A stretch of DNA of 64,000 nucleotides from Singulisphaera sp. GP187 (GTDB lineage Bacteria; Planctomycetota; Phycisphaerae; Phycisphaerales; SM1A02). Each line of letters starts with the position of its first letter. Positions within the stretch are counted from its first letter, which is position 1. The stretch is from NCBI GenBank assembly GCA_945869475.1, contig CAMBOV010000001.1, forward strand, positions 62,001-126,000, read 5' to 3'. A program made the translations under genes and the position numbers. Below, in pieces: positions 57,017 through 64,000 of the stretch. The notes beneath the pieces were generated by a model that did no database searches, was not told the DNA's origin, and worked only from the letters and a program-made list of their open reading frames with translations.

Positions 57017-57711
57017 TTGACATATCTCTTTTTGGTCGACTTTGCGACTCCTCTAATCGCGTCCGCCCAAACCTACCGAGCCATCGTCCTTGATGTGCTG
57101 TTACCGCCAACCCAGCAGGATTCCACATTGGCCATCCATTGGGAACCGTCACCGTTCTTCGAGACGGCATTGCAAGGAACGTCGCCGTTTGCTGGGTTCG
57201 AACCGGCAGCAGCTGGAATCAACGTGAGTTGCTTCTCGCTGGTTCGGCCGTCGGTTCGATTGCCACGGATGCCAATTCGAATGGGGAGATTGTTGGCGCA
57301 ATGCTCCTCCCAACCCCTGACGGGCAGGCACAATGCAGTGCCGCTCTCTGGGATGGGGAACTCGCTGTGGACCCCAGTACAACGACGCCACAACTAATAT
57401 TTTGTCCCAGTGGCTGGTTTTGCTCGGATGGATTTCACAGTTCCATAGCCAGCGCAATCGGTCAGCCTGCGTCCATCACAGGAGCAACCGACGTCGCGCT
57501 TGAGTTTTACCACACGGTCGTCGTCGCCGATGCCGTCTGCGCAGCGGAGCTCAACGGTGGCCGTGTTGTTGACGGACTCGACCTCATCGCGGTGCTCGTT
57601 GTGTGGGGAACAACCGGCGATGGATTGCCGGCAGATTTCAATCGCAGTGGCATCGTCGATGGAGGAGACCTTTCCTTCGTCACAAGCGGATGGGGCGCGT
57701 GCGCGGATTGA
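57017..57711 (+). pseudogene. Degraded secreted protein gene with dockerin-like end
   Basis: No single frame covers this region. A frame from about 57017 begins with a signal-like LFLVDFATPLIASAQTYRAI, but continuity with the downstream protein requires a shift near 57100 into the frame that reads ANPAGFHIGHPLGTVTVLRD, then GSIATDANSNGEIVGA and finally ELNGGRVVDGLDLIAVLVVW and DFNRSGIVDGGDLSFVTSGW, a dockerin-like pair. The DNA is lower in GC than its neighbours. The first EF-hand loop has lost most acidic positions. Reading: a secreted family member that has been truncated and frameshifted; sequencing error is the alternative. The 170 bases before it, after mutL, hold nothing recognisable. 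Confidence 0.55.
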
Positions 57712-57779
57712 ATTCACGCCTGGTTGTCTGAGTCGCATGCCTTCTGCGACCGACAGCCTCGCGCGAGACCACACCCAAC

Positions 57780-58577
57780 TCACCGTGGGTCGTACGCCCG
57801 ATCGTCGTTGGTGAGAAAGCCGTTGTCAGGCCAGCCCATCGGTGAGGTGAGCAGTGCATCGCTGGCGTGAACTCCCTTGCACTGTGTGCAGACTCCGCGC
57901 ACATGTCCATCGAGCCACGCGACGTTCGTGCACCCCTGATGGCGGTACGCCTGCGCGCCACCGTAGACAATTCCAAGGTTCATTTCGACGGTTGCACTCG
58001 GCGCACGCATGAATTTGTTCGCGCCGCTTTGCCATCCACCATCTCCAAAGAGCGCGGTCTCGCTCGGACGACGCTGCTGATTCATCGAGAGTCCCTTGCG
58101 CGCGCTCTCCCATCCACTGCGAACGCGTCCATCGGGATCGGTAATCGGCCACGACCCTTCGGCGCCGATGAAAGTCGTGTTGTAGTTAAATCCAGTCACT
58201 GGATCGCCGCCGAATGTGCTCGCACCAAGAAACGATGGACACTGTTGCACGTCGTATGGATGGTCGGTGAATGACCAGAGTGGTCCGGGCTCGATCTCTC
58301 CCGCGGCGCCTTGCACGAAATCCCACGCGACTGTTCGCACGCCGCCCGAGCGAAGCTCAAAGAGAATCGCTGCAGGAAAAACCTCGCGAGACGCCGTCGC
58401 GTACGACTGCGCCGCAACCGCAAGTTGTCGAAGCCGTCCCGCGCATTCACCACTGCGACTTCCTTCGCGCACCGCAGTGACTCCAGGCAGCATCAGCGAC
58501 GTGAGAAGTGCGATGATTCCAACCACAACCAGAATCTCAACGAGTGTGAGCGCGCGACGTGTGCGAGGCATGGTCAT
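57780..58577 (-). CDS. Prepilin-type N-terminal methylation protein with H-x9-DG tail
   Basis: 265 residues. RRALTLVEILVVVGIIALL is a type IV prepilin/pseudopilin leader (cleavage usually follows a Gly; here Ala precedes TLVE). The C-terminal YRHQGCTNVAWLDGHVRG is the H-x9-DG motif found with such leaders in planctomycetes and verrucomicrobia (DUF1559-like). It is expected in the inner membrane as a pseudopilin-like subunit; function unknown. The ATG at 58577 overlaps the stop of the upstream secreted protein gene in ATGA, so it lies under the same cobalamin riboswitch. Confidence 0.85.
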   Translation of the reverse strand: MTMPRTRRALTLVEILVVVGIIALLTSLMLPGVTAVREGSRSGECAGRLRQLAVAAQSYATASREVFPAAILFELRSGGVRTVAWDFVQGAAGEIEPGPLWSFTDHPYDVQQCPSFLGASTFGGDPVTGFNYNTTFIGAEGSWPITDPDGRVRSGWESARKGLSMNQQRRPSETALFGDGGWQSGANKFMRAPSATVEMNLGIVYGGAQAYRHQGCTNVAWLDGHVRGVCTQCKGVHASDALLTSPMGWPDNGFLTNDDRAYDPR

Positions 58578-59494
58578 CCGCTCCATCCAGCAAGAATGGC
58601 TGCGAGGTCAGGTCCATCGACAACACCGTTTCCATTGATGTCCGCAGTGGCGTCGGCACTGCCGAATGCCGAGAGGACAGCGGCGAGATCGATGCCGTCG
58701 ACCGATCCATTGCCATCAAGATCTGCGGGATGCGTCGCGGCACGCACGCGCGCGATCGCGTCGATCTCGACGTTTGGGTTGAATCCAGCTGCCACTGAAA
58801 TTCGAACGGCGATCGCACTGCTCAATCCCACGCGCGCGAGATCAACTCCGCTTCCACCTGCAGAGCCGCCGTAGAGCGTGACAAGCTCTGCGTACGACAC
58901 TCCCCACACGTCGCTCACTGTCAGCGCTGGATTCACGGGCAGTCGCGGGTCGGTCGCAATCGTTCCCGCCACGAGGCTGTACGGTTGCGCGTCGATCCAT
59001 CCCATCGTTGGAAAGAGACCGTCAGCGAGTGTCGAAGGAATCGTGAACCAGTGTGTTCCATCGGCGGTGACTTCGATCGCGCCTCCGTCGGCAGCGAGTG
59101 CGCTGGCCGATCCATTGGGATACGCGCCGTCGGTAAAGAAAGAATTTCCAAAGACGATGAAGTCGATGCCAAAGGGATTTCCTGGATGGTCAAGGAGCGG
59201 GGGATTGAATGCGAGGGTGAGTGATCCGCCGCTGCCGATCGAGACAATCTCACTGTTGAGAAAGCAGGGTTGAAATGGAGTGACCGCGCCCGGATCGATT
59301 CCTTCGCCCGTGAATCGCTCGGGCGGACCGAGGGCGACCAGCGGATTCGTGTAACCGTTCGCCGCGTTCGACCCAGCGACGTACGAGAGCACCGAAGTCG
59401 CGAAGTCGCTCGCCGATGCCGGCGCACTCGCCGCGAGCACGAGCGTCAACGAAAGCAATGGAAATGCGCAGTGCGTGCTGTTCAAGTTGTTCAT
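58574..59494 (-). CDS. Secreted dockerin-like module protein under cobalamin riboswitch control
   Basis: 306 residues, family not recognised. Signal peptide CAFPLLSLTLVLAASAPASA; then a beta-rich domain (about 30-235: GGSLTLAFNPPLLDHPGNPF, DFIVFGNSFFTDGAYPNG, VTADGTHWFTIPSTLADGLF) suggestive of a carbohydrate- or ligand-binding sandwich; the end has two EF-hand-like loops, DLDGNGSVDGIDLAAVLSAF and DINGNGVVDGPDLAAILAGW. Regulation by a cobalamin riboswitch suggests a role in corrinoid capture or in a process that replaces a B12-dependent one; this is inference. ATG 59494 follows directly on the U-tract of the riboswitch terminator and lacks a Shine-Dalgarno. Coupled to the pseudopilin gene. 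Confidence 0.82.
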   Translation of the reverse strand: MNNLNSTHCAFPLLSLTLVLAASAPASASDFATSVLSYVAGSNAANGYTNPLVALGPPERFTGEGIDPGAVTPFQPCFLNSEIVSIGSGGSLTLAFNPPLLDHPGNPFGIDFIVFGNSFFTDGAYPNGSASALAADGGAIEVTADGTHWFTIPSTLADGLFPTMGWIDAQPYSLVAGTIATDPRLPVNPALTVSDVWGVSYAELVTLYGGSAGGSGVDLARVGLSSAIAVRISVAAGFNPNVEIDAIARVRAATHPADLDGNGSVDGIDLAAVLSAFGSADATADINGNGVVDGPDLAAILAGWSG

Positions 59495-59539
59495 AAAAAA
59501 AGATTGGACCGGTGGCGTCTCGCTCCGGGAGCCCCAATC
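59495..59539 (-). terminator. Riboswitch expression platform: intrinsic terminator abutting the ATG
   Basis: On the minus strand GATTGG (59539-59534) pairs with CCAATC (59507-59502), with inner GGC/GCC pairing, followed by seven T (59501-59495) and then the ATG at 59494. It would stop transcription when formed. Confidence 0.65.
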
Positions 59540-59549
59540 GCAAGGGCGC

Positions 59550-59733
59550 GGCGCATGGTGAAAGCAGGTCTTCCGGCTTCGGGCACCCCAGCCTGCCTTC
59601 CCAGATGTGCGCGAGCAACATCCAGTGGCGTCGTGGCTGAGGCATGGAGGCATGCAAGCATGCACTTCCACCCGTTACGGCAGTGCGTCTACGGCGGATT
59701 TTCACCGCCTTCCCTCGCACAAATCATGGCGCC
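59550..59733 (-). promoter_or_regulatory. Cobalamin riboswitch
   Basis: The aptamer reads on the minus strand. Conserved parts in order: P1 strand GGCGCCATG (59733-59725), GAGGGAA with GGCGGTGAAAATCCGCC (59709-59693), GCACTGCCGTAACGG, GCCACTGG, GGGAAGGCAGGC, the B12 box AAGCCGGAAGACCTGC (59579-59564), and the closing P1 strand CATGCGCC (59557-59550). The order and spacing match class I cobalamin riboswitches. It should reduce expression of the two downstream genes when adenosylcobalamin is available. Confidence 0.93.
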
Positions 59734-59749
59734 AGCCACAATTTCTGCG

Positions 59750-59771
59750 CTTGGGAGCACGAACTCCCAAG
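59750..59771. other. Perfect 8-base-pair hairpin upstream of the riboswitch
   Basis: CTTGGGAG, loop CACGAA, CTCCCAAG. It lies in the divergent gap between the riboswitch and the plus-strand gene at 59911, without a T-run on either side. It could be an upstream leader hairpin or a regulator site. Confidence 0.4.
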
Positions 59772-59910
59772 GACAATCACACCCTCACGTTACCAATTCA
59801 CTCTCGCATCGTCATTGCAAAGCGAGCGCGAGTGCGATACTTTTCCCGTCCGATCGATCTGTCCGTCTACTTCGGTCGGATGACCCCACCCACGCAGGAG
59901 CGCAATCTCA

Positions 59911-62274
59911 GTGTTCGACCATTTTCTTCGTCCCTCCGCGGTCTTCGCCGCAACGGTCCTGATCTCATGCATTGGATCGCCATCCGCCCTCGCCGCGATG
60001 GCGAGATTTGACGATCCAACCGATCCGCCAGCCCAACCAACGGACGAGCCAACCGCAGAGCCGCAGGCCGACGATGCCGCACCCGCCGACGGCGAAGCGA
60101 CGAGCGAGGGTGATGCCGCGACTCCAGCAGCCGAATCTGCCGCACCCGTTGCACCATCGGATGGCGCCACCGCGCAACAGTCCCGCGACTTGGACATGGT
60201 GTTGCACTACATCCTCATTGGAAAGCCTGAGATGGTGAAGAGCTCGCTCGAGACACTCTTTGATTCTGGGATCACCGATGAACAGCTCGCACAACTTGTC
60301 GACCAACGTGGACTGCGCGAGAAGATCGAACGAGCCGTCTCGCGAGGACGCGGCATGGACGGCGTCGGTGTGCTCGTCGTCGATTTCGAAACCCGATTTC
60401 TTGCGGGCACGCGTGCGAGCAGTCGCAACGCGCTTCGCATCGAAGAGGCGGTTGCAGATCTTGGCGGCACGATGCGTCAACAGATGATCGCGCGCGGACG
60501 ATTGTTGACCGCTGGCGAATACGCCGTACCCGCCTTGCTCAAGACGCTCAGCGACGGGTCGAATCCAAAGCTTGCGGCCGCCGCACGCGCCGCGCTCGTC
60601 GACATCAAGCGACTCAGCGTTGCACCACTCTGTGCAGCGCTGCCACATCTTGAGGCCGATACTCAGCGAAAAGTCTGCGAAATTCTTGGCGAGATTGGAT
60701 ATCCCAGCGCGCAGCCCTATCTCTTGCATCTCGCGACAAGCGCTTCGACTGCGGCCGATGTGCGCAGTGCAGCCTCGCGTGGCTACGACCGACTCGGAGG
60801 CACCTCACAGAGCGCGTCAAGTCAATTCACCGCACTCGCGCGGCGCTATTTCGATCAGACTCCTGCGCTGATTCCCTACGCTAGCGACGCAAACAATGCC
60901 GTCTGGCAGTATGACTCGAGCAGTGGACTCATCGGCATCGAGATTCCCACGCCGATCTACTGCGAGACAATGGCAATTCAGAGTGCCACAACGGCGCTGA
61001 CCATTGATGCATCTTCCGACCTTGCGCTGGCACTGTACGTCGCCGCCGATCTTCGTCGATCAGTGCTCATGAAGTTGCTCAAGGTTGATGCTGCCGCGAC
61101 CCCCGAAACCGCCGCACTCCTCACGAGCCGCTACAGCGCTGAGTTCTTCGCGACGGCAAGTGGAGCGCAGATCGCCCAGCTCGCACTTGGATTCGCAATC
61201 GATGCGAGCGATGTGCTTCTCGCGCGCGCTTGCATCGCAGTGCTCGCCACCAATGGAGGAGCGTCGACGCTTGTGACGCCATCCAATGGACGCTCGCCGA
61301 TCATCGAGTGTCTGCTCTTTGCCGATCGCCGAGTGCGATTTGATGCGGCGCTTGTGCTCGCACGAGCTCTCCCACAAGCGAGTTTCTCGCAAGACTCGTT
61401 GGTGGTTCCGATCTTGGGATCGATGGTGCAGTCGGGTGGAACGATGGGCGCCGTGATCGCATCGACCGAAGAAGATCGTCAGGCGATCGCCTCGCGAGTC
61501 AACGCGCTTGGTGTCAGCGCAGTCACCACAGGTGGATCACTCAGCGAAGTCGAGGGCAAGCTTGCCAATGGGCAAACGCTCGATCTGGTCGTGATCCAAG
61601 GTGCGCGTGCGAATGTGAATGACACGATTCGATCGGTTCGCGTCTCGCGCGCTGGCGCAACGGCGCCGGTGGTGGTGATCGCTCCAAGCACCGACGCGGG
61701 AACGTTGGCGATCGACTTCGAAAACGACGCGCGGGTCTCGGTCTTTCTTGCGAGTGCCACCGACCAACAGTTCGCCGCGGCGATTGAAGCGGCCGTGGGT
61801 GCTGCGGGGGGCATCGCCATCACCGAAGAGGATGGTGCTCTGTACGCGAGGTCATCCCTCGCCGCACTTCAATTGATCGCAGAATCTGCAAGCCCTGTCT
61901 TTGACATTCGCGACTGTGAGTCGGGACTGATCGCTGCCCTGAGCGCCTCCGCTGAGCCGACTGCATCGACTGGATCGACCCACAGCGCGGTTGCCGGCGT
62001 GCTCGCACTGATGCCCAGCGACAAGTCGCAGCGTGCGCTGATGGATGCCGCGCTCGCTGCAGGTCCAGAGACCCAAGAGATGCTGCTTGCACAGGTCGCC
62101 ACGAGTGCGCGAAAGTTTGGAAACCTCTTGCAGCCGCGACAACTCGACGCTCTCCGCTCGCTCATTGCGTCGAGCGAAGGATCAGTCGCCGATGCCGCGG
62201 GACAAGCGTTCGGTGCACTTGGACTCCCAAGCGCAGAGGTCGTGAAACTCATCGTTCTGCCAGCGGCGAAGTGA
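59911..62274 (+). CDS. Exported repeat protein with degenerate receiver-like domain
   Basis: 787 residues from a GTG with AGGAG ten bases upstream. Signal peptide VFAATVLISCIGSPSALA; an acidic/Pro/Ala low-complexity linker (35-90); helical HEAT-like repeats (about 195-300, e.g. YAVPALLKTLSDGSNPKLAA and GEIGYPSAQPYLLHLAT) and further helices to 500; residues about 512-632 look like a CheY-type receiver (AVIASTEEDRQAIASRVNAL, DLVVIQ, APVVVIAPSTD) but the phosphorylatable Asp is absent; then a helical end. Function unknown. Probably periplasmic. tRNA-Thr starts 8 bases after the stop. The 240 bases before it contain the riboswitch and hairpin. Confidence 0.75.
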   Translation: MFDHFLRPSAVFAATVLISCIGSPSALAAMARFDDPTDPPAQPTDEPTAEPQADDAAPADGEATSEGDAATPAAESAAPVAPSDGATAQQSRDLDMVLHYILIGKPEMVKSSLETLFDSGITDEQLAQLVDQRGLREKIERAVSRGRGMDGVGVLVVDFETRFLAGTRASSRNALRIEEAVADLGGTMRQQMIARGRLLTAGEYAVPALLKTLSDGSNPKLAAAARAALVDIKRLSVAPLCAALPHLEADTQRKVCEILGEIGYPSAQPYLLHLATSASTAADVRSAASRGYDRLGGTSQSASSQFTALARRYFDQTPALIPYASDANNAVWQYDSSSGLIGIEIPTPIYCETMAIQSATTALTIDASSDLALALYVAADLRRSVLMKLLKVDAAATPETAALLTSRYSAEFFATASGAQIAQLALGFAIDASDVLLARACIAVLATNGGASTLVTPSNGRSPIIECLLFADRRVRFDAALVLARALPQASFSQDSLVVPILGSMVQSGGTMGAVIASTEEDRQAIASRVNALGVSAVTTGGSLSEVEGKLANGQTLDLVVIQGARANVNDTIRSVRVSRAGATAPVVVIAPSTDAGTLAIDFENDARVSVFLASATDQQFAAAIEAAVGAAGGIAITEEDGALYARSSLAALQLIAESASPVFDIRDCESGLIAALSASAEPTASTGSTHSAVAGVLALMPSDKSQRALMDAALAAGPETQEMLLAQVATSARKFGNLLQPRQLDALRSLIASSEGSVADAAGQAFGALGLPSAEVVKLIVLPAAK

Positions 62275-62282
62275 TCGGTGAC

Positions 62283-62354
62283 GCCACCCTAGCTCAGTGG
62301 TAGAGCAATGCTTTCGTAAAGCATAGGTCGTGGGTTCGAGTCCCATGGGTGGCT
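62283..62354 (+). tRNA. tRNA-Thr (anticodon CGT)
   Basis: 72 bases. Acceptor GCCACCC/GGGTGGC, discriminator T, D arm GCTC...GAGC, anticodon arm ATGCT, loop TTCGTAA, AGCAT, T arm GTGGGTTCGAGTCCCAT. No CCA encoded; a run of six T follows, which may terminate transcription. Reads ACG. Confidence 0.95.
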
Positions 62355-62361
62355 TTTTTCT

Positions 62362-63531
62362 TCACGCGCGTTCGAGACCGATGCGCGAGAGAACGACTTC
62401 GAGTGCTTGGCAGACAAGCGCAACTTCTGAAATCTTCATCGAGGTAAACATCGGCAGCGTGATCATGCGGTCGCCGATGGATTCAGCTGCGGGGCAATCG
62501 CCGACCTTCGTTCCATACTTTTCGCGAACATGCGGCAGCAAATGGGCAGGGGGATAGTGATTCGCAGCGCCAACGTCGTGGCGGTGCAATCCAGAGATCA
62601 CCGCATCGCGATCTTCGAGACCGAAGCGATCCGAGAGTCGCACCCAGAAGAGTGGCCAGCAGATCTGGGAGTTCTCAAGAACGTTTGGCAGGATGAGGTC
62701 GCGGTGGCCCGCGAGGTGGCGCGTGTACGCCGCGGCAATTTCGATTCGATGTGCGCGAATCTCGTCGAGTCTGCGCAGTTGGCTCGACGCGAGCGCTGCG
62801 AGCGGCTCGGCCAGTCGAGCGTCGTAACCCATTCCCGCGAACGCCATCAGCATTCCAAGATCAGGCGATTGATCTGGAAAACTCTGCCGATCGATCCGCC
62901 CCTGATTGCGCATCGCTCGGCACGCCGCGGCAAGTCGATCATCATGCGTCACAATCGCGCCGCCTTCGCCCGCTGCGATCGGGCGATTGGGACCAAATCC
63001 AAACACGCTGAGCCGTCCAAATTTTCCGACGTTGTCATTGCCAATGGTCGATCCAAGCCCCTCTGAGGCATGCTCGACCATCGGAATCTCGGAGCGAGAA
63101 CAAAAGGCGATGAGCTCAGGAAGTCCCGCAGGGTTTCCAAGCACAGGCACGCCGATGACGGCGCGCGTCTTGGGGGTGACGCGGCACTCGGCGTCGATCA
63201 CCCGCATGTTGAGCGTGCGCGGATCGCAATCGACAAAGATGGGCGTCGCACCCACCGCAATCACCGCGTTCACGTTCGATGCGAACGAGAGCGATGGCAC
63301 AAGGACCTCATCTCCCGGTCCGATTCGAAGCGCGCGCAGGCAGATCTCGAGCCCCGTGCCAGCGCTTGAGACGCCGATGGCGAATGGACGGCGTACCACC
63401 GACGCGAGGTGTGCTTCGAACTCGAGCAGTGCGCTGCCCATCGTCAATCGTGTGCCGCGAAGGGTCGCAACCACCGCGTCGCGGTCCTCATCGGTGATGT
63501 CGGGCTTACTCAGCGGGATGTCGTACTTCAT
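62362..63531 (-). CDS. DegT/DnrJ/EryC1-family protein lacking the PLP lysine
   Basis: 389 residues with the fold type I layout of sugar aminotransferases: GVSSAGTGLEICLRAL, EVLVPSLSFASNVNAV, DCDPRTLNM and the GEGGAIVT loop. Two key positions differ: the Schiff-base Lys of NK-x4-GEGG is Arg183 (GPNRPIAAGEGG), and the Asp that contacts the PLP ring nitrogen in VEDA is His (MVEHASEGLG). Ordinary transamination is therefore unlikely; related proteins with a replaced Lys act as dehydratases or may be non-catalytic. The ATG at 63531 overlaps the stop of the upstream gene in ATGA. A surface sugar role is possible but unproven. Confidence 0.85.
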   Translation of the reverse strand: MKYDIPLSKPDITDEDRDAVVATLRGTRLTMGSALLEFEAHLASVVRRPFAIGVSSAGTGLEICLRALRIGPGDEVLVPSLSFASNVNAVIAVGATPIFVDCDPRTLNMRVIDAECRVTPKTRAVIGVPVLGNPAGLPELIAFCSRSEIPMVEHASEGLGSTIGNDNVGKFGRLSVFGFGPNRPIAAGEGGAIVTHDDRLAAACRAMRNQGRIDRQSFPDQSPDLGMLMAFAGMGYDARLAEPLAALASSQLRRLDEIRAHRIEIAAAYTRHLAGHRDLILPNVLENSQICWPLFWVRLSDRFGLEDRDAVISGLHRHDVGAANHYPPAHLLPHVREKYGTKVGDCPAAESIGDRMITLPMFTSMKISEVALVCQALEVVLSRIGLERA

Positions 63532-64000
63532 TGGGGTTGGATCTGCGCGAGCGCTTGGTCGGCGCGGCCGCTGTGGCGCGCGAAAAGCCACGCCGCTTGC
63601 ACAAGCATTGTGGGATCGAGATCGCCGCCGCCTGCAGCGACAACTCCGAGCGCTTTGAGTGAATCTGAGTCAAGCGTCTCGAGCCCACGCGCGATGGCGA
63701 GAATCGCCAGCGCATCCCCTCGCCTCGTGAGCGAGCCGCGAACCGCTTGTGCAACCTGCGCCGACTGCGGGGTCGCCGCGTTACAGAGCGAGAGAATCAG
63801 AATCTCCTGAAGTTGAATCTCCTGCGACGCTGCGGCGATCAGCGCTCCGATCGCTGCGGGATCAACCAGCGCAAGCCGGGTTGCACAATCGAGCACCGAC
63901 GCTGAGAGTGCTGGCGCATTCGCCGGAGCGGCGAGAAAACGCACGAGCAAGTGGCGCCACACTTCAGCACTGAGCGCGGGCGGCAATGCACTCGCCCTTC
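63528..64000 (-). CDS. Hypothetical helical protein, C-terminal part (start beyond window)
   Basis: The frame is open to the window end, so the N-terminus is missing; about 157 codons are seen. The sequence is Ala/Leu-rich and helical (SVLDCATRLALVDPAAIGAL, ILILSLCNAATPQSAQVAQA, TMLVQAAWLFARHSGRADQA) and resembles HEAT or TPR-like repeats in texture, but no family is recognised. It overlaps the DegT-family gene by ATGA and is therefore in its operon. Confidence 0.65.
   Translation of the reverse strand, partial: RASALPPALSAEVWRHLLVRFLAAPANAPALSASVLDCATRLALVDPAAIGALIAAASQEIQLQEILILSLCNAATPQSAQVAQAVRGSLTRRGDALAILAIARGLETLDSDSLKALGVVAAGGGDLDPTMLVQAAWLFARHSGRADQALAQIQPQ

Noticed and set aside
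57017-57060. TTGACA at 57017 as a -35 promoter element.
   Set aside because: No -10 hexamer with suitable spacing follows and it sits in the decayed frame.

Overview
The window is about 60% GC chromosomal DNA, densely packed on both strands, and looks like a planctomycete, most likely a member of the Phycisphaerae (inference from gene families; no 16S gene is present). Pointers are four secreted proteins or remnants ending in paired dockerin-like EF-hand modules, a pseudopilin with the H-x9-DG tail, a DUF1501/DUF1800 pair, a stand-alone GspE/PilB N-terminal (MshEN) domain, PilZ, and a RecA with a long N-terminal tail. There are no insertion sequences, phage genes, restriction genes or CRISPR arrays. 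Apart from one decayed reading frame near 57.0-57.7 kb the content reads as core chromosome.

Layout. 0-8.5 kb: 3' end of a UvrD/PcrA helicase, then hutI-map-serA-prolyl oligopeptidase on the minus strand, sixA and a STAS protein on plus, a ChaN-like lipoprotein on minus. 8.5-18.4 kb: secreted M14 carboxypeptidase, DinG-type helicase, a membrane protein-DUF1800-DUF1501 operon, a sugar isomerase-like gene. 18.4-25 kb: ligA, ilvC-uppP, PilZ, rnc, rpmH-aroK. 25-31.6 kb: a complete phosphate operon phoB-phoR-pstSCAB-phoU. 31.7-40 kb: anmK, UDP-glucuronate decarboxylase, recA with terminator, tRNA-Leu followed at once by a cysteine desulfurase, pgi, transaldolase. 40-50 kb: secreted reprolysin-like protease, tsaD-release factor-like-M20 operon, hflX, tRNA-Phe, nitrilase, tRNA-His. 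50-57 kb: pckA-ilvA-nadE, a phosphoesterase, mutL. 57-64 kb: a cobalamin riboswitch controlling a secreted dockerin protein and a pseudopilin, a secreted repeat protein with a receiver-like domain, tRNA-Thr, and a DegT-family protein that has lost its catalytic residues.

The most consistent non-coding signal is promoter architecture. At least a dozen transcription-unit heads carry a TANNNT hexamer exactly 6-8 bases before the start codon and no Shine-Dalgarno sequence, the arrangement expected for leaderless mRNAs. Several divergent pairs (hutI/sixA, ChaN/carboxypeptidase, phosphoesterase/mutL, and with leaders isomerase/hotdog) share one symmetric or overlapping -10 element that faces both ways. 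In hutI-map-serA-oligopeptidase the TAG stop of each gene doubles as the start of the next -10 hexamer. These signals also decided several start codons (hutI, ilvC, the 20528-20983 gene). The second highlight is the cobalamin riboswitch with an intrinsic terminator whose U-tract touches the ATG of an unrecognised secreted protein.
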